NCBI GenBank assembly: GCA_037893245.1
Contig: JBAIAA010000415.1
Span: 248,001-312,000 of the forward strand
Origin: Crossaster papposus
Taxonomy: Eukaryota; Echinodermata; Asteroidea; Velatida; Solasteridae
Direction of reading: 5' to 3'
Length of the DNA: 64,000 nt
Position 1 is the first letter of the stretch. Every line of letters begins with the position of its first letter. Shown here one piece after another: positions 1 through 12,700 of this stretch. Below the pieces are notes generated by a model. It made no database searches, was not told the DNA's origin, and saw nothing but the letters and a program-made list of their open reading frames with translations. Both the position numbers and the translations under genes were made by a program.

Positions 1-170
1 AGTCGCTAGGTTCCACATGTTGCTGGGTATACCTGGGTGGGGAGAGGCAATTGTAGTCAAGTGTCTTGCCTAAGGGCACAAACACCATGTTTTTGCCAGG
101 GTTCGAACCCACACACCATCACACATAACAACTGAGTCATGGCATTCTACGTTCTACAGTTCTACAATTA
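1..170 (-). mobile_element. tRNA-derived SINE fragment
   Basis: On the minus strand it reads a B-box-like ggttcgaaccc, then cacttgactacaattgcctc and ccacccaggtatacccagc. These blocks recur in the fuller copy at 55670-55998. It is cut by the left edge. The remainder, 171-659, holds no gene or repeat I can name. Confidence 0.6.
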
Positions 171-659
171 TAACACACTAGCAGTCTTTATTCGCGGATA
201 TTAATGTTGGTTTGTCTGTGCTTTTTCTAAATGTATAATTTCTTTTCCGAACGAATTTTGGAACAATATAATTGATGTCTCATTTGAAAACTCATAACAA
301 ATACATGAAATTATCAATTCAATTTGAAAATCTATTTATCTGGGTGCCACACCCAAAAAGCACGGACACACCAACTTTAAACTTCCTTTCATGACACCAG
401 TACTACCTATAGACGTTAATGAGACTGCGTAAAGATTTACATTTTTAGCACAAGGCGGCAAAAACTCAGTAGTGTTTGTTTTTAGTAAATAAAGATAGCC
501 GACATCTTTTACTTTTAAAAGACAAACAAAAATCTTAGTGTAGGATCCCGTTGAAAAGCTCTTTCTCTGCTCTATCCGATGACATTAGTATCTTAAAGCT
601 GGAAAAGAATCGATCAAATTGATTTTGTTTTATATCAATGACTATCTGTTGTGACCCAC

Positions 660-792
660 CTGAAGGAAACTTGGACCTGGTTACCAGGTGATGTTTGGAT
701 GGTCCAGACACACTCCGTGTCTGCTGGGTAGTTGGCTGGGTAGCCAGGGCTGGAGAACGCACCGCTCTGGGAGGTGAAATCACCGCCGCAAA
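660..792 (-). CDS. CUBN: Cubilin exon: CUB12, first part
   Basis: It encodes [19 protein letters not shown] then [17 protein letters not shown], the N-terminal strands of a CUB domain with the first Cys pair. It opens in phase 1 (last base from the CUB11 exon) and ends in phase 2 at CAG|GTGGGT. The text SPGYP...ECVW...SSPGN is very close to what I recall of human CUB12. The rest of this domain should lie left of position 1; I found no matching exon in 1-659. Confidence 0.88.
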
Positions 793-3700
793 CTGTCAAA
801 TATTTGGATGAAATAGAAAACAACAAGAAATTAGAATTTTAAAGTAACGCAGGGTCATAGGACGCAAAACCATTTGATTTAGACTTTTTCCAGTTAACCA
901 GTTCGCGCCGGAGGACGTATATACACGCAAAGTTTTCCCAAGAATCAAAACGGATGATGCATAAATACGTCACGAGCAAGGCCGAAAATATCTGTCAGCG
1001 GCGAGCAAGGCTGGAAATGTGTGGGTGTGCTTCCCGGTACCATCAACCTGAACCCGCCTAGGATCGAGTTTCGTTCAAAATAGTCCCACGTCTCGGCTCG
1101 GTTATGTTAAAATAATCCCGGCACAAACTGGCTAACACTTCACCCGAAAGCGAACAAATTTGAGGTCACAGATCATTTGTTTGCGGTAGCATCATGTGGT
1201 ATCATTCTCTTTATGAGTTGTGTGGTTCGGTAAAGAACCGAAGGGAACTCAACATTTCGGAGAGTATGCTCTGCCCGTCGTCAGGAGAGCATTCGTTGTG
1301 AAAATTCGCCGGAGTTGAAGCGTGTTCAACTTTTGCGAATTCACTGCACTAAAATTGTGTGTTCGCATTCGCTGAACCGGGCTTCATACTGGAGTCATAA
1401 CTATTACTTATAACAATGTTTTTTTAACAGGTAAACCGCCGAATGAAACTGAATTTCACAACTCACCCGACAGCGACGTGGAGTACGTTAATCGGAAACC
1501 AGTCAACTGAATGGAGCTGTCCGACACAAACGTCAAGGTTAGCGCGGCACCGAACGACGTGATAGGCGTGGGCACGGTGGTCCCACACAGCTCGCTAATC
1601 AGCGGTCCATTCTCGTCATTTCCCTCGAACACGCTGAGCGCGTCATGCTCGCAGCTGGTGGTTGACTGCTCAATGTCCATGTGGGTGAAGGTCAGGGTTA
1701 CGCGATCTCCTGCAAAAAATAAATAAATTGAGGGAAAACTGGTAATTGTTGAAATTAAACCTTTGCAGTTCTACCGGTACACCTAGTGTGTATTTGCCTC
1801 TGTAACATTTCAATATCCATATCGGGACCAGTAGAGACCAAATATGTGACATTAAAAAGGTGCATTATGTCGCTAAAAATCGAGTTATATACATGGTTGA
1901 AAAGCCCACAATGTAAGCTTTCATTTGGTATACAATAGAGCTCCTTATCCCCTTCCATTCTGGAGATATAACGTGTTTACATATTGATTACTTTCTTGGA
2001 GTTCAAATTACACAACTGAGAAAACAGGCTTTGAAATAGCTGGCTCTGATGTACTACAACAGAACGATGCACACAACATGGTTGTTTTTTGCACTTTATT
2101 CATTAAAATGAACATTTCTTTAAATGAAACCTGAAACTGTAGGTATTAAATATGTCATTCATGACAAAAAATAAAAATCGCATTTTGATGAAATGTTTAC
2201 CCTCTTGGCCATTACATGATAGTGCACAGCGCGACTTAAAGGTAGTATACACCATTGGTAATTGCTTGAATTATCATGAGTGGGTAGATTTGGGGTGTTG
2301 TATTTCATAGTAAATGTCGTTTAACTGACTTTTCCGAAGTTTTACAATCATGGATGCCGAGAAAAGCACGAAAAACAGCGTTTGTTTTCAACATATTTCT
2401 TAAAACTAAGATATTTCCTAATCATTCGGTAGTAAATTTTGTTCGATATCTGCAAATGGTGTATCCTAATCAACCAAGTCTATTCAACACTCACCGGGAT
2501 TGGCCGATTCAATGATCCAAGAGCAATTTTGATAGGCTGGATAGGCAGCTGGGTAATTTGTTGACTTAATAACGCCCGTCTGGGTAGCATCCATGCGACC
2601 ACCGCAAGCTGTCAAACACAGAATTGAGAAGTCAAGATTAATTTGGGGGTCAAAAAAACCAGAAACTTTCTGGATGATATAAATATAAAGGTTTGACAAA
2701 ACCGGTTGTTGAAACAGCATCGAATCAAGCCGCTGCAAGCACGGCTACAACTCACTAAAGAACTTGTGTAATTTCCAAACTTTTTTGTCCTGTTTCATTG
2801 GGAAAAACAATTATATTTCTTTATCAGAAAAAACAATCTAGTTTCAAGAAAATGTTCTTGTCTCACTTTCTAGGAATTCCTTCTAGGGAGCGAGGCAAGA
2901 AAATCTTTCTTGAAAAATATTTCGTTCTTGTTTGAAGAAAATCATTTTTTGCAGTGTATGATTACAGTCCTCAGCAAAAACAGGAATACCACTGTAGGCC
3001 TGTTCCGGGTATGCGGGTATACGGGTATGCGGGTATGCGGGTAACAGGGTATCCGGGTATCCGGGTATCCGGGTATCCGGGCACCTGAATACAGTCGTCG
3101 ATATCCGGTTCCATTTTTCCAGTTCGGGTACGTTGAAAACTTTGAAGTAACATTTAAGACCAGAATAAATATATTAATACAAATTGTCCTTTACACGACA
3201 ATGATATAATCAAAGAGCTCCATGGAGAACTTAAGTCTGATCTGCGGCCGGCATACCTGAACATAAAGCAATGTTTTGTCTTTAGCGGCCCGACCATGCA
3301 TTTAACTGGTTATTTTTAGTTTTTTTTAATGGTGAATTTTTTTCTGAACGTTCTACTTTCGGTTACCCGGGAACCGAACCAATTCGGCATTCAGGTATCC
3401 GGATCGAAGTTACTTGTGAATGCACAGGCCTACTGTAAAGTAGTATATTTTGACCAATTTAAAAAAACACTTTTTACCAACAATTTACTTCGCTTTGAAT
3501 AAACAATTAGTACCAATGGCTGCATCAGTGTGTGGCTTGATCCACACTTCTTGCTCACAATTACTAAACACTCCGATAGTGAATTTGTGAACCGCTCCAT
3601 CGAAATCAGGAATAAGTCCCAAAATGACTTTTTGAAAAATGACATGAGAAAGGGAATTTCATAAGCTTTCTAATGATACCCATCATAAGTGTGTATCTGT

Positions 3701-6700
3701 TTAGGTTAACGAGTTATGGTCTGATGAAGATGACAGGTGTATATTTTTTTGCCGAATCCACACTCCGAGAAAAACAGCTTTGAAATAAACAAAATTGACC
3801 AAAATCATACGGACAGCGCACCCAAATACTCTTTATTTTCATCATTATTGATCAATTTTACATACAAGACATTGATGACTATAATCTGTGATAACTGCAC
3901 TTCCTAAAAATACAATGTTCAGAAAATCGACTTGGTCACGATTTTAACCTTTGCGTTCGCCCTTGCGTTCACTTCAACGGCCGATTGCGTAAAACGGTCT
4001 CAGCGACTTATTCCTGATTACAATGGAGCGGGTCATATTTTGTTTATATAACGAGAGAACATAAGCAGTAAAGCACACCAAAGGGCCCACCGGCCTCAAA
4101 ATATGCTTTAGATTAGCATCAAAGCAAAACAAATTTCTACAGCAGCAGAACTCTATAAAAGACACTTTTCTCAAATTGTAGTTATCGCTAAAGGCCCAGT
4201 CCCACTGCACTTGCGCACGAATTACTCATGAATTGCGCATAAAATTTTCTTCGTGCGTGATTCGTCAGTGATGTGCGTAAATCCCACGTGTTTCACACGT
4301 GGAGCATCAGTTTTTGTAAGTGATTGTACGCGGAGACGGGTTTGTGCGCGATCGCCGGTTTTGAACGGTTCAAAAAATTTTCCACGCACAACGTGCGCGA
4401 TTATACGCAGTTTATGCGCAGTTTGTACGTAGTTTGGACGTGGAAGGTGCGTGATATGTCCGTGTTCTGTCAGTGTTCCGTCAGTGCTTGTGCGTCAGGA
4501 ACTGGCTCCTAGCACGCACATCACTGACGAATCACTTACAGAACACGCACATATCACTTACAAAACACGCACAATCCATGTATGTTCCACTTACAATCAC
4601 TTACCAAAATTATTATTGTGCGTGGAATGTTCTTTGTCAGTGATTGTAAGTGATACATGCGCAGTTTATACGCGATTCATCGGTGATTCTGACCACGCAC
4701 AACCCCAGAAAATGACCAATTTCTCCACAAACAATCACGCACAAACCAATTTTATGCGTGATTTATGCGTGATTTATGCGTGATTTATGCGTCATTGGCA
4801 ATGGGACTGGGCCTTAAGCAAATTCCCATGCTCAGCAGGAATCAGAGGGGAACCAGTCACAGGCACTACACACTGCATTGCATTTTGGACCGGTAACCCA
4901 ATTCAGCTAAGCGAGTATTTTCCCTGCTTAGCCGATTTCTCACCCGCGCTCACCTGTCGTATACGTAGCATGGAAGCCGCGTCTGCTGATGCTCCCGTCG
5001 GCCAGCATGCGGATGAACATCTGTGTGCCCGAGGAGTAGATGGTGCCAGGGTCTGGTATGCCATCACCGCAAGCAGTCAGGAGGACGGGGTAAGTTTGGG
5101 CGGGTCCGTCAAAGAGCTGGAGAGGGGTAAAACCGAGAGAAACAACTTCAATCTATGAGAATGCTTTGGCGAGCTTCCCGGAGGAGTCTTCGTTGATACT
5201 CACCCATGTCCACAGCATCATAAGCCCCACTTGGCATGTTCTGTACTCACAACACTTGTGCTCCATCTGCATCTAAGCTCTTGGAAGTACAGTTGCAGTA
5301 CTCCTATGCCCGAGCCTTTCGTTGTGTTACAATTTTATATAATATATTCAATGAGATTTTATTTTTCGCAGTTGGGGGACCCAAAAAGTAAGAAAAAAAG
5401 GAATTTCAAGAAAAAAGTAAGAAAAGTAAAAGCAAGGTGAATAACCTAAGAAAAAGTATGAATACTTGAAAGCCTGTTAACATCTACTTGTGCGCAATTT
5501 TTACTTGTGTGTGTTATTAACACGCAAAACAAATCCCCCAAACCAAAATCAAGACTGGGCAAAACGTTTCCCCAAGGCCTGGGTTAAAATCCCAAGACCC
5601 CTTTGTTTTTGTGGAGTGTCGTGGCCGGGCGGTTAAGAACCCGGTTTTCTGTTCCGCAGAGCGTGAGTTCGAGTCCCGGTGTCGACACGTGTGTCCTTAA
5701 GCAAGGCAAATAAACCACTATTGCTTCATCCTTCGGATGGGACGTAAAGCTGGAGGTCCCGTGTGTTGTGTAATGCACGTAAAAGAACCCAGTAACAATC
5801 ATCGCTAAGAGGAGGGGTTTCGCCCCGGTGTTCCTGGCAGCGCCTCGGAATAGGCAACTAGATTGATGGCGCTTTACAAATGCAGATTGGATTGGATTGG
5901 ATTTGCATACCTTAACGTAGTCAAATTGGCAGGAAGATGCTCCCTCCAGCTGGAAATCTAAGAAGGTCAACTTGACGCGATGTTCGTCTGCCACGGTGAT
6001 CAGCCAGGTACAGTCTGTGCTGTGGTCGTAGTTGTTGGGATAGTTGTGAGAGTGGAAGTCGCCGGTCGGGGTTGAGAAGTTACCGCCACATCCTACAAAA
6101 TAAAACAAATATTTAACCCTCCTATATATAGTGCAGTTACCATAGAGCTGTCAGACCTTTCAAGTTTCCTGGACTAAAGGGTTTTGAAAGGTGAGAAAGC
6201 TGTCTGACAAAAGGAACCTATAAAACATTTCGAAAGGTAAAACAACTCTCTGAACAAACTGGTGTGAGAAAAACAATACCTTTCAAGTTCTGGACTGAAG
6301 GGTTTTGAAAGGTGAGAAAACTGTCTGACAAAAAGAACCTATGAAACATTTCGAAAGGTAAAACAACTCTCTGAACAAACTTTTGTGACAAAAAAAATAC
6401 CTTTCAAAAGGTTTTGAAAGGTGTAGTAGTGCAGTAGCAACAAATTCTGGAGCGTTTTGAAGGTTCATACTTATTGATAGCCATTTTACCATTAAGCAGA
6501 TTTTGAAAGGTTTTGAAAGGTAAAACCATAAGAGGAATAATTTTACAAATTTTGAAGGTGTGACCGTGAGCTAGACCGTTTGTATTATCTGTTGTTAATG
6601 GAACTATCCCCAAACCAACGTCTAATATTTGTGTGGACATAATGTGAGAAATGGGAGATCGCCACTTCACCCTAGATAACAGGTGGGTCGAGCACCCGTC

Positions 6701-9700
6701 CAGCATACTGAAGGTCACAGATTCAAATTCAGTTTTATTAAACGTTTTATTGGTTTTTTTATAGCGCAAAAAACAAATGTAAAACTAAAAAACTGTTCTA
6801 TTCAACTTCTTTATTCAATGTACACTGAACAAAAATATAAACGCCCACAAAAATATAAACGCTCCCAAAATGGTTATTTGTCTTGATTTGTAAACAACAC
6901 TTGTGTCCATCTCTGCCAGTGAGGAATTGCTCAGTGATGCAGTGATTCCACCCACAACACAGATCTTCACTGGCAGAGATGGGCACAAATGTGCAAATAA
7001 CCATTTTGGGGCGTTTATATTTTTGTTCAGTGTAATGTTTTTTATAGCACCTAAAAAAATATTTAAAAAAATGAAAAACTTCAATTTGTTTTTAAAATAT
7101 TGACTTTTGTACTTTCTGAAAATTTTGGGGGCATTTTACCTCCGTCAATGGATTGATAGTTGGCAGTGAAACCCCGCCCGTTAACGCTGACGTCGGTGCG
7201 GAAGTGAACAAACATGTTCCGGCCTGTAGTAGTGACTTGTTGCGCGGAGGTCTGCGTGTGGCAGATCTCAGCCAGCTTCTGACCATTGGCATCTGTTCCC
7301 GAATAAATCTGTCCGAGAGAGCAAGACAAATTATGCTTCTAAATGGCTCCTCCCAACTTTGCAGATATCAAAATGATGGAATGACAGAAATGAGAATAAG
7401 AACAAGCGATCCGCAGACTGCGAGTGCAACTATTTTCCTTAATCGATTCCTATACGTTTTGTGTTCTTCAATTTTTTTGCATTTTTAAATGACGACCTAA
7501 AATAACCCCTAGATGACCTTTGACCTATTTCAAGTAATACTCCATCCAAGTTACATTAAAATCTATCAAATTCTGTAGACCAAAAACATTTGAAGCATAC
7601 TTGAACAATGACCTCTAATGACCCCACTACATGACCTTTCACCTCAGTAATCCGACGAAGAATTGCGTCTTCCCACTCAAGGCTCGCTAAATTTAAGTTT
7701 CACCAAAATCCTAAAGATTTTGTAGAAGCTAAACATTTGGCTAAAGAAATTAGGACTGGCAAGTGTCTTCTAAAAATACAGAAATTAGGACTGTTAGGTG
7801 TCTTCCAGGCAACACAAAAAGTGACAAAAGGAGGGTTTTCACCAATACTCATCAATGTCCGTGGCACCAGAAAACTAATTTGACAATCTCTGTACTCACA
7901 ACACTTATGCTCCATCCTCAATTGGCAATTTGTTTGTGGAATTTGAATAATATCTGGTACACTGACTTGTTCACGCAGTCGTGAACCACATAACGATCGA
8001 GGCTCGGTATTGTGTTTTCCTTTATTCCTATGTTATACCCAATCCCCATTGCTTTGCGCTTGCACCGTCGATCGAGGACCAAATTTTTCCATACATACCG
8101 CCGACCGAGGGGCTTTTGTTTCCTTTGTTCTCCTTTGTGTCTAGCCCCTCGGTCGTTATGTGGTGCCGGAACACACAGCTTGGCACAGTTTACATTTAAA
8201 TTCTCCAGACCAAAGACACTGTTGCTATATCACGTGATTTGGGGCAAGCCTTATGCTAGCAACCCCCGGGTCTGGAATGGTCTGGTGTCTTTGTACCATT
8301 CTCAACCATTGTGAACAATGTATTGGTGCTGAGCGTCTCTAACGTAACTATGCAAGAGCTTGCCCCGAATCACGTGATATAGCAACAGTGTATTTGGTCT
8401 GGATAATGTCAAGTCAAACTGTGCCAAGCTGTGTGAACGAGTCAGTGTAAAAGATATTATTTAAATTCCACACGTAAATGGTCAATTCAGCTCTTGGAAG
8501 TACAGTTGCAGTGCTACTGCACCAAAGCCCTTCATTGCGTGATTTACATATCGGTATGACAGTGCGTAACACTGTTCTGAAAAACATTCAATGAGATTTC
8601 AAATTTGTGTGGAGTTGTGGGACAAAAAAAAGTATGAAAAACTAAGGAATAAACTCTTCGGTAACTTGTCCCGTAAATATATATTGGAGTTAGAATCCCA
8701 CTTGACAACTAATCTTGACGGTGCTCACCAGTAGAGCGTCAAAACTGCAGTCGGTGCTGGACTCCACGTCAAAGTCTGTGATGGTCAGCGTGATAGCGTG
8801 GCCGTATTCCACGGTGATGGTCCATTCGCAGATTCGGTTGTGATCGTAGTGGTTGGGGTAGTTGGGACTACTCAAAGTACCGGTGTTCTCGGTCAGAGGG
8901 CCACCGCATCCTGCACAGCAGAGAATGTGATACAAATAAAATCCTTGAGCCATGAATTGACAAGTTTCTGAAAAAGGTCGGTTCAAACTTCATGCGAATG
9001 CGATGCAAATTTGATGCCACGAAGCATTCGGTGCGAAATTCAGAGTTGAAACGTGTTCAACTTTTGCAAATTCGCAGGACGAAAACCTGCCCAGATGTCA
9101 CAAATCGTCAGCGTCACCACGAAGTAACACTAATGTCATGGCTGAATCGCGACCCCTTTCTGGCGTTTTCACAAAGTAACGCAAAGCCAATAGCTAATAC
9201 ACACGGATAGCGTCACTTCGTGAAAACTCGATACGCGGGGCCATTTCTGGCGTTTTCACGAAGTAACACAAAGCCAATAGCTAATACACACGGATAGCGT
9301 CACTTCGTGAAAACTCGATACACGGGGCCATTTCTAGCGTTTTCACGAAGTAACACAAAGCCCATAGCTAATACACGCGGATAGCGTCACTTCGTGAAAA
9401 CCCGTAAACGGCGTATCTGATTTGTGAGTTTTCACGAAGTGACGCTATCCGCGTGTATTAGCTATGGGCTTTGCGTTACTTCGTGAAAACGCCAGAAAGG
9501 GGTCGCGCGTATCACGTGACATTAGTGTTACTTCGTGGTGACGGTGACGAAATGTGACCTGTTACCACAAAATGGGCGTAATTTAAAAATCCAGATTATA
9601 GTATTTCCTGAAAGTACAGATTGCAAGCTTTTAACTAGATACGTTTGTTCCTAGCCCCCGATAAAAATCTTGACCCCTTGTTTTAGAAAATGAAGTTCAA

Positions 9701-12700
9701 ATCTATTGATCTGTGCACACTTTAACCAGAGTTCAAAATATAAACCCTCCCCTAAATATAACTTTCCTCAAAGAGATTTAGTTTAAAAACTTGGATATGA
9801 CAGAGTAAGGGTTTTTCAAATAGAAAGTTAATAAAATCCCAACATTAACTTTTAAAGTGAAAATTGTTGTTTCTACATTCCATAGTGCGACTTTACGCTC
9901 ATTTTGTGTGCTGCTGGGCCACAAATGTGACCCACTCTACAAAAAAGGCTATTATGAAACTGAATTATATGAATGGTTACAATGCCCACAACGTAAGCTT
10001 TCTTTTGGTATATAATGGAGCTCCATAGCCCCTCCCGTTCTGGAGATACGACATGTTTACATATTGATTATACTTCCTTTAAAATTACACAACTGAGAAA
10101 ACAGGCCTTAAAATAGCCAGTTCTGTGGTAGTACAACAGAACAATGAACACGAAATGGTTGTTCTTTTTTCCACTTTATTCATCAAAATCAAGCAATTAA
10201 CAATGGCTTAACCTACCGAAGTACATTAAAATACCATTTTCACTTAAAGGGATAGTATACATTTGGTAATTACTCCAAAAATTAATGGCAATAAAAACTT
10301 ACTTGGTAAGAAGTACAGCAGCTTTGGATAGTATAATGCATTTTTAGACACTTTTCAATTCGAAGTACTGCGGTTATGGAAAAAGATATCACTTTTTTTC
10401 CAAAATATATTGAATCTGAGAAGCGTTACTGCAGTGACGTTCCTCAGAGTGTGTATTCGAATGCAGATTATTCTTCCTGCGTGGACAAAACCGCTTCAGA
10501 ATTTCGACATTTTCTTAAAATCGCTACCACCTTTTGAAATGAAATTTTTACAGGTTAGTTTTATGGTATATATCTATAACTATATAGGATTGAAACAAAC
10601 AATGGGTTCCAATTACCAAACGTATACGATCCCTTTAAGCAATAAATCTGTGATGCTTTCCAAGATTTTCGTTTAATTTAATAGCAAATAGCAAATATGG
10701 TGCCTACTGACCGTTGATGCTGTAAGTAGCCTGGAAGCCAGCTTGGGCAACCGAGGAATCCGAGTGGAACTTGACAAGCAGGTGACGTCCTCTACTGGTG
10801 AAGAACATGTCGTCTGGCTGGGAGGGCAGGCCACAAAGCTGGTTACCAATCAAGGGAGAATCGTCATTTTCACCATTGCGAACCTGCACACACACAAAAT
10901 TAGTTTGTGAATATTTTTTGGTATGTTTTGCTCAGTTACACTGCTCATACTGGGTGCTAAGATGTTGTGTGACCTGTGACCTGTGAACTGGAGGTCAGCA
11001 GTTCGCGGCTCAGCTGCACTGTGTGCAGTTTGAAAGGTCATGGAACACTACCCAGAACGCTGTGCGTTTCCTTTACAGAAATCTGTGATAAGAAAAATCC
11101 TAGGTGATTTTGCATTTTAAGGTTTTACCAAAAGATTTCAAAAATCGCATCCAAATGTTAAAAATGTACATCCAATTAACAATTATATATATATTAACTT
11201 GGGTTTCCTTTTTTCTGGGACACACTGTATAGTGTTCAAATATTTGTCACTTAAACTTACTCAACCTAAACATTTGACTCGACCTAAACATTTGACTCGA
11301 CTTAACTCGAATCGACACAGTAACTCAACTGGACTCGACTCGCCTTTTTGTCCTAATGACTTGACTCGACTCCAGTCCAGTCCAGTCGAGTCGAGTCGAG
11401 TCACAAAATTCAGTGACTTGTTACAACCCTGGAGTGCAGTCCATACCTCAATGTAATCGTAGTTACAGCTGGTGTGAAACTCCAGCACCAGACTGGTAAA
11501 AGTCAGATTGACGGTATTCCCTTCAGTGGTCTCAATGATCCAGGTGCAGTCCCGGTTATGGGGGTACGGGTCCGGGAAGTTGGGACTCTCGATGACCCCA
11601 GTGAAGTCCGTCAGTCGCACGTGGTCGCAGTCTGGGTACAAGTCAAAGTTGGTCGAGTTTTTTTTATGGCGATACCCAACCCTATATATCGTCACCATTT
11701 TCACGAAGAGGCGAATTTAGCCTTTCACGGTCTGAACAAACTTTTGAGAAAATCGCTTGTAAAGTTGGTCCTTCTTTCGTTCGGTAGTTTGAAACATAAA
11801 GATCCATAGAATATACAAGATTGAGATATAATGGGAAAGAAGAGATTCCAATCTTCTTAAATTTAGCAAACGTTAGGAAAAATAGGTGATAAGTTTTGCA
11901 GAATTAATCAATTAATATAATTGCCTCTTCGTGAAAACGAAAAAAATATAAATTAGCAAATTCGCCCTTGGCTGTGAGAGTCAGAATGTATACATTTTCC
12001 CATTGCGCCCCAAATTCACCTCTTCGTAAAAACGCTAAAGTCAATACGCGCACCAAAGCGCCCCTTTATAAACACGTTGAAGTCAATGCTATTTTAGATT
12101 CGCCTCTTCGTGAAAACGCGAAACGGCACTTGAGGATTAATTCGCCCATTCGTTAATTAGGTTAATTGGAATTTTAATGATTTGTTGGATGTATAATTTC
12201 ACCAGGTTGTAGATATTGCAATATTTAATCGTTTTCATAAAAAAAATTAATATCGATATTAAATAGACCATTTTTTCATGAAATTCGCCCCTTTCATGAA
12301 AACGGTGACGATATGTGGCATAAGAGTATCTCCCCCCTCCCCCCCTCTTGTCCCTATACAAACTCCAAACTATTGTTACCTAACACACCCCTCCTTCAGG
12401 TATCAGAAAGGAATTCTCGAGATTCTACGAACACAATGACTGGTTAAGATCGAAATATCCTTAATATTTGTATATTTCAAGTCATTCTAGTCAGAAAGCA
12501 GTTTGCAGGAGTTTTAATCATTTTCCAGATTCAAATCAATTCACAACGCAATGAGCCTCTGGATTCCTTGCATTAATAACCCTTCCTCCCCCCTAACACT
12601 TAGAAAGGGTTAACAGCGAGAGGAGATATTCGAACGCATAGATTGTAGCTTTGTGATGCCTGATTGATAACACGAAGATGCCACATATTGGTTGTGCAGA

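Larger units (their letters stand above)
7842..8650. repeat. Repeat A copy carrying nested insertions
   Basis: The left part matches 5198 onward up to ctccatcctca at 7920. The right part resumes at gctcttggaagtacag at 8490 and runs to about 8650. The gap is filled by foldback element B. Edges are approximate. Confidence 0.65.
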
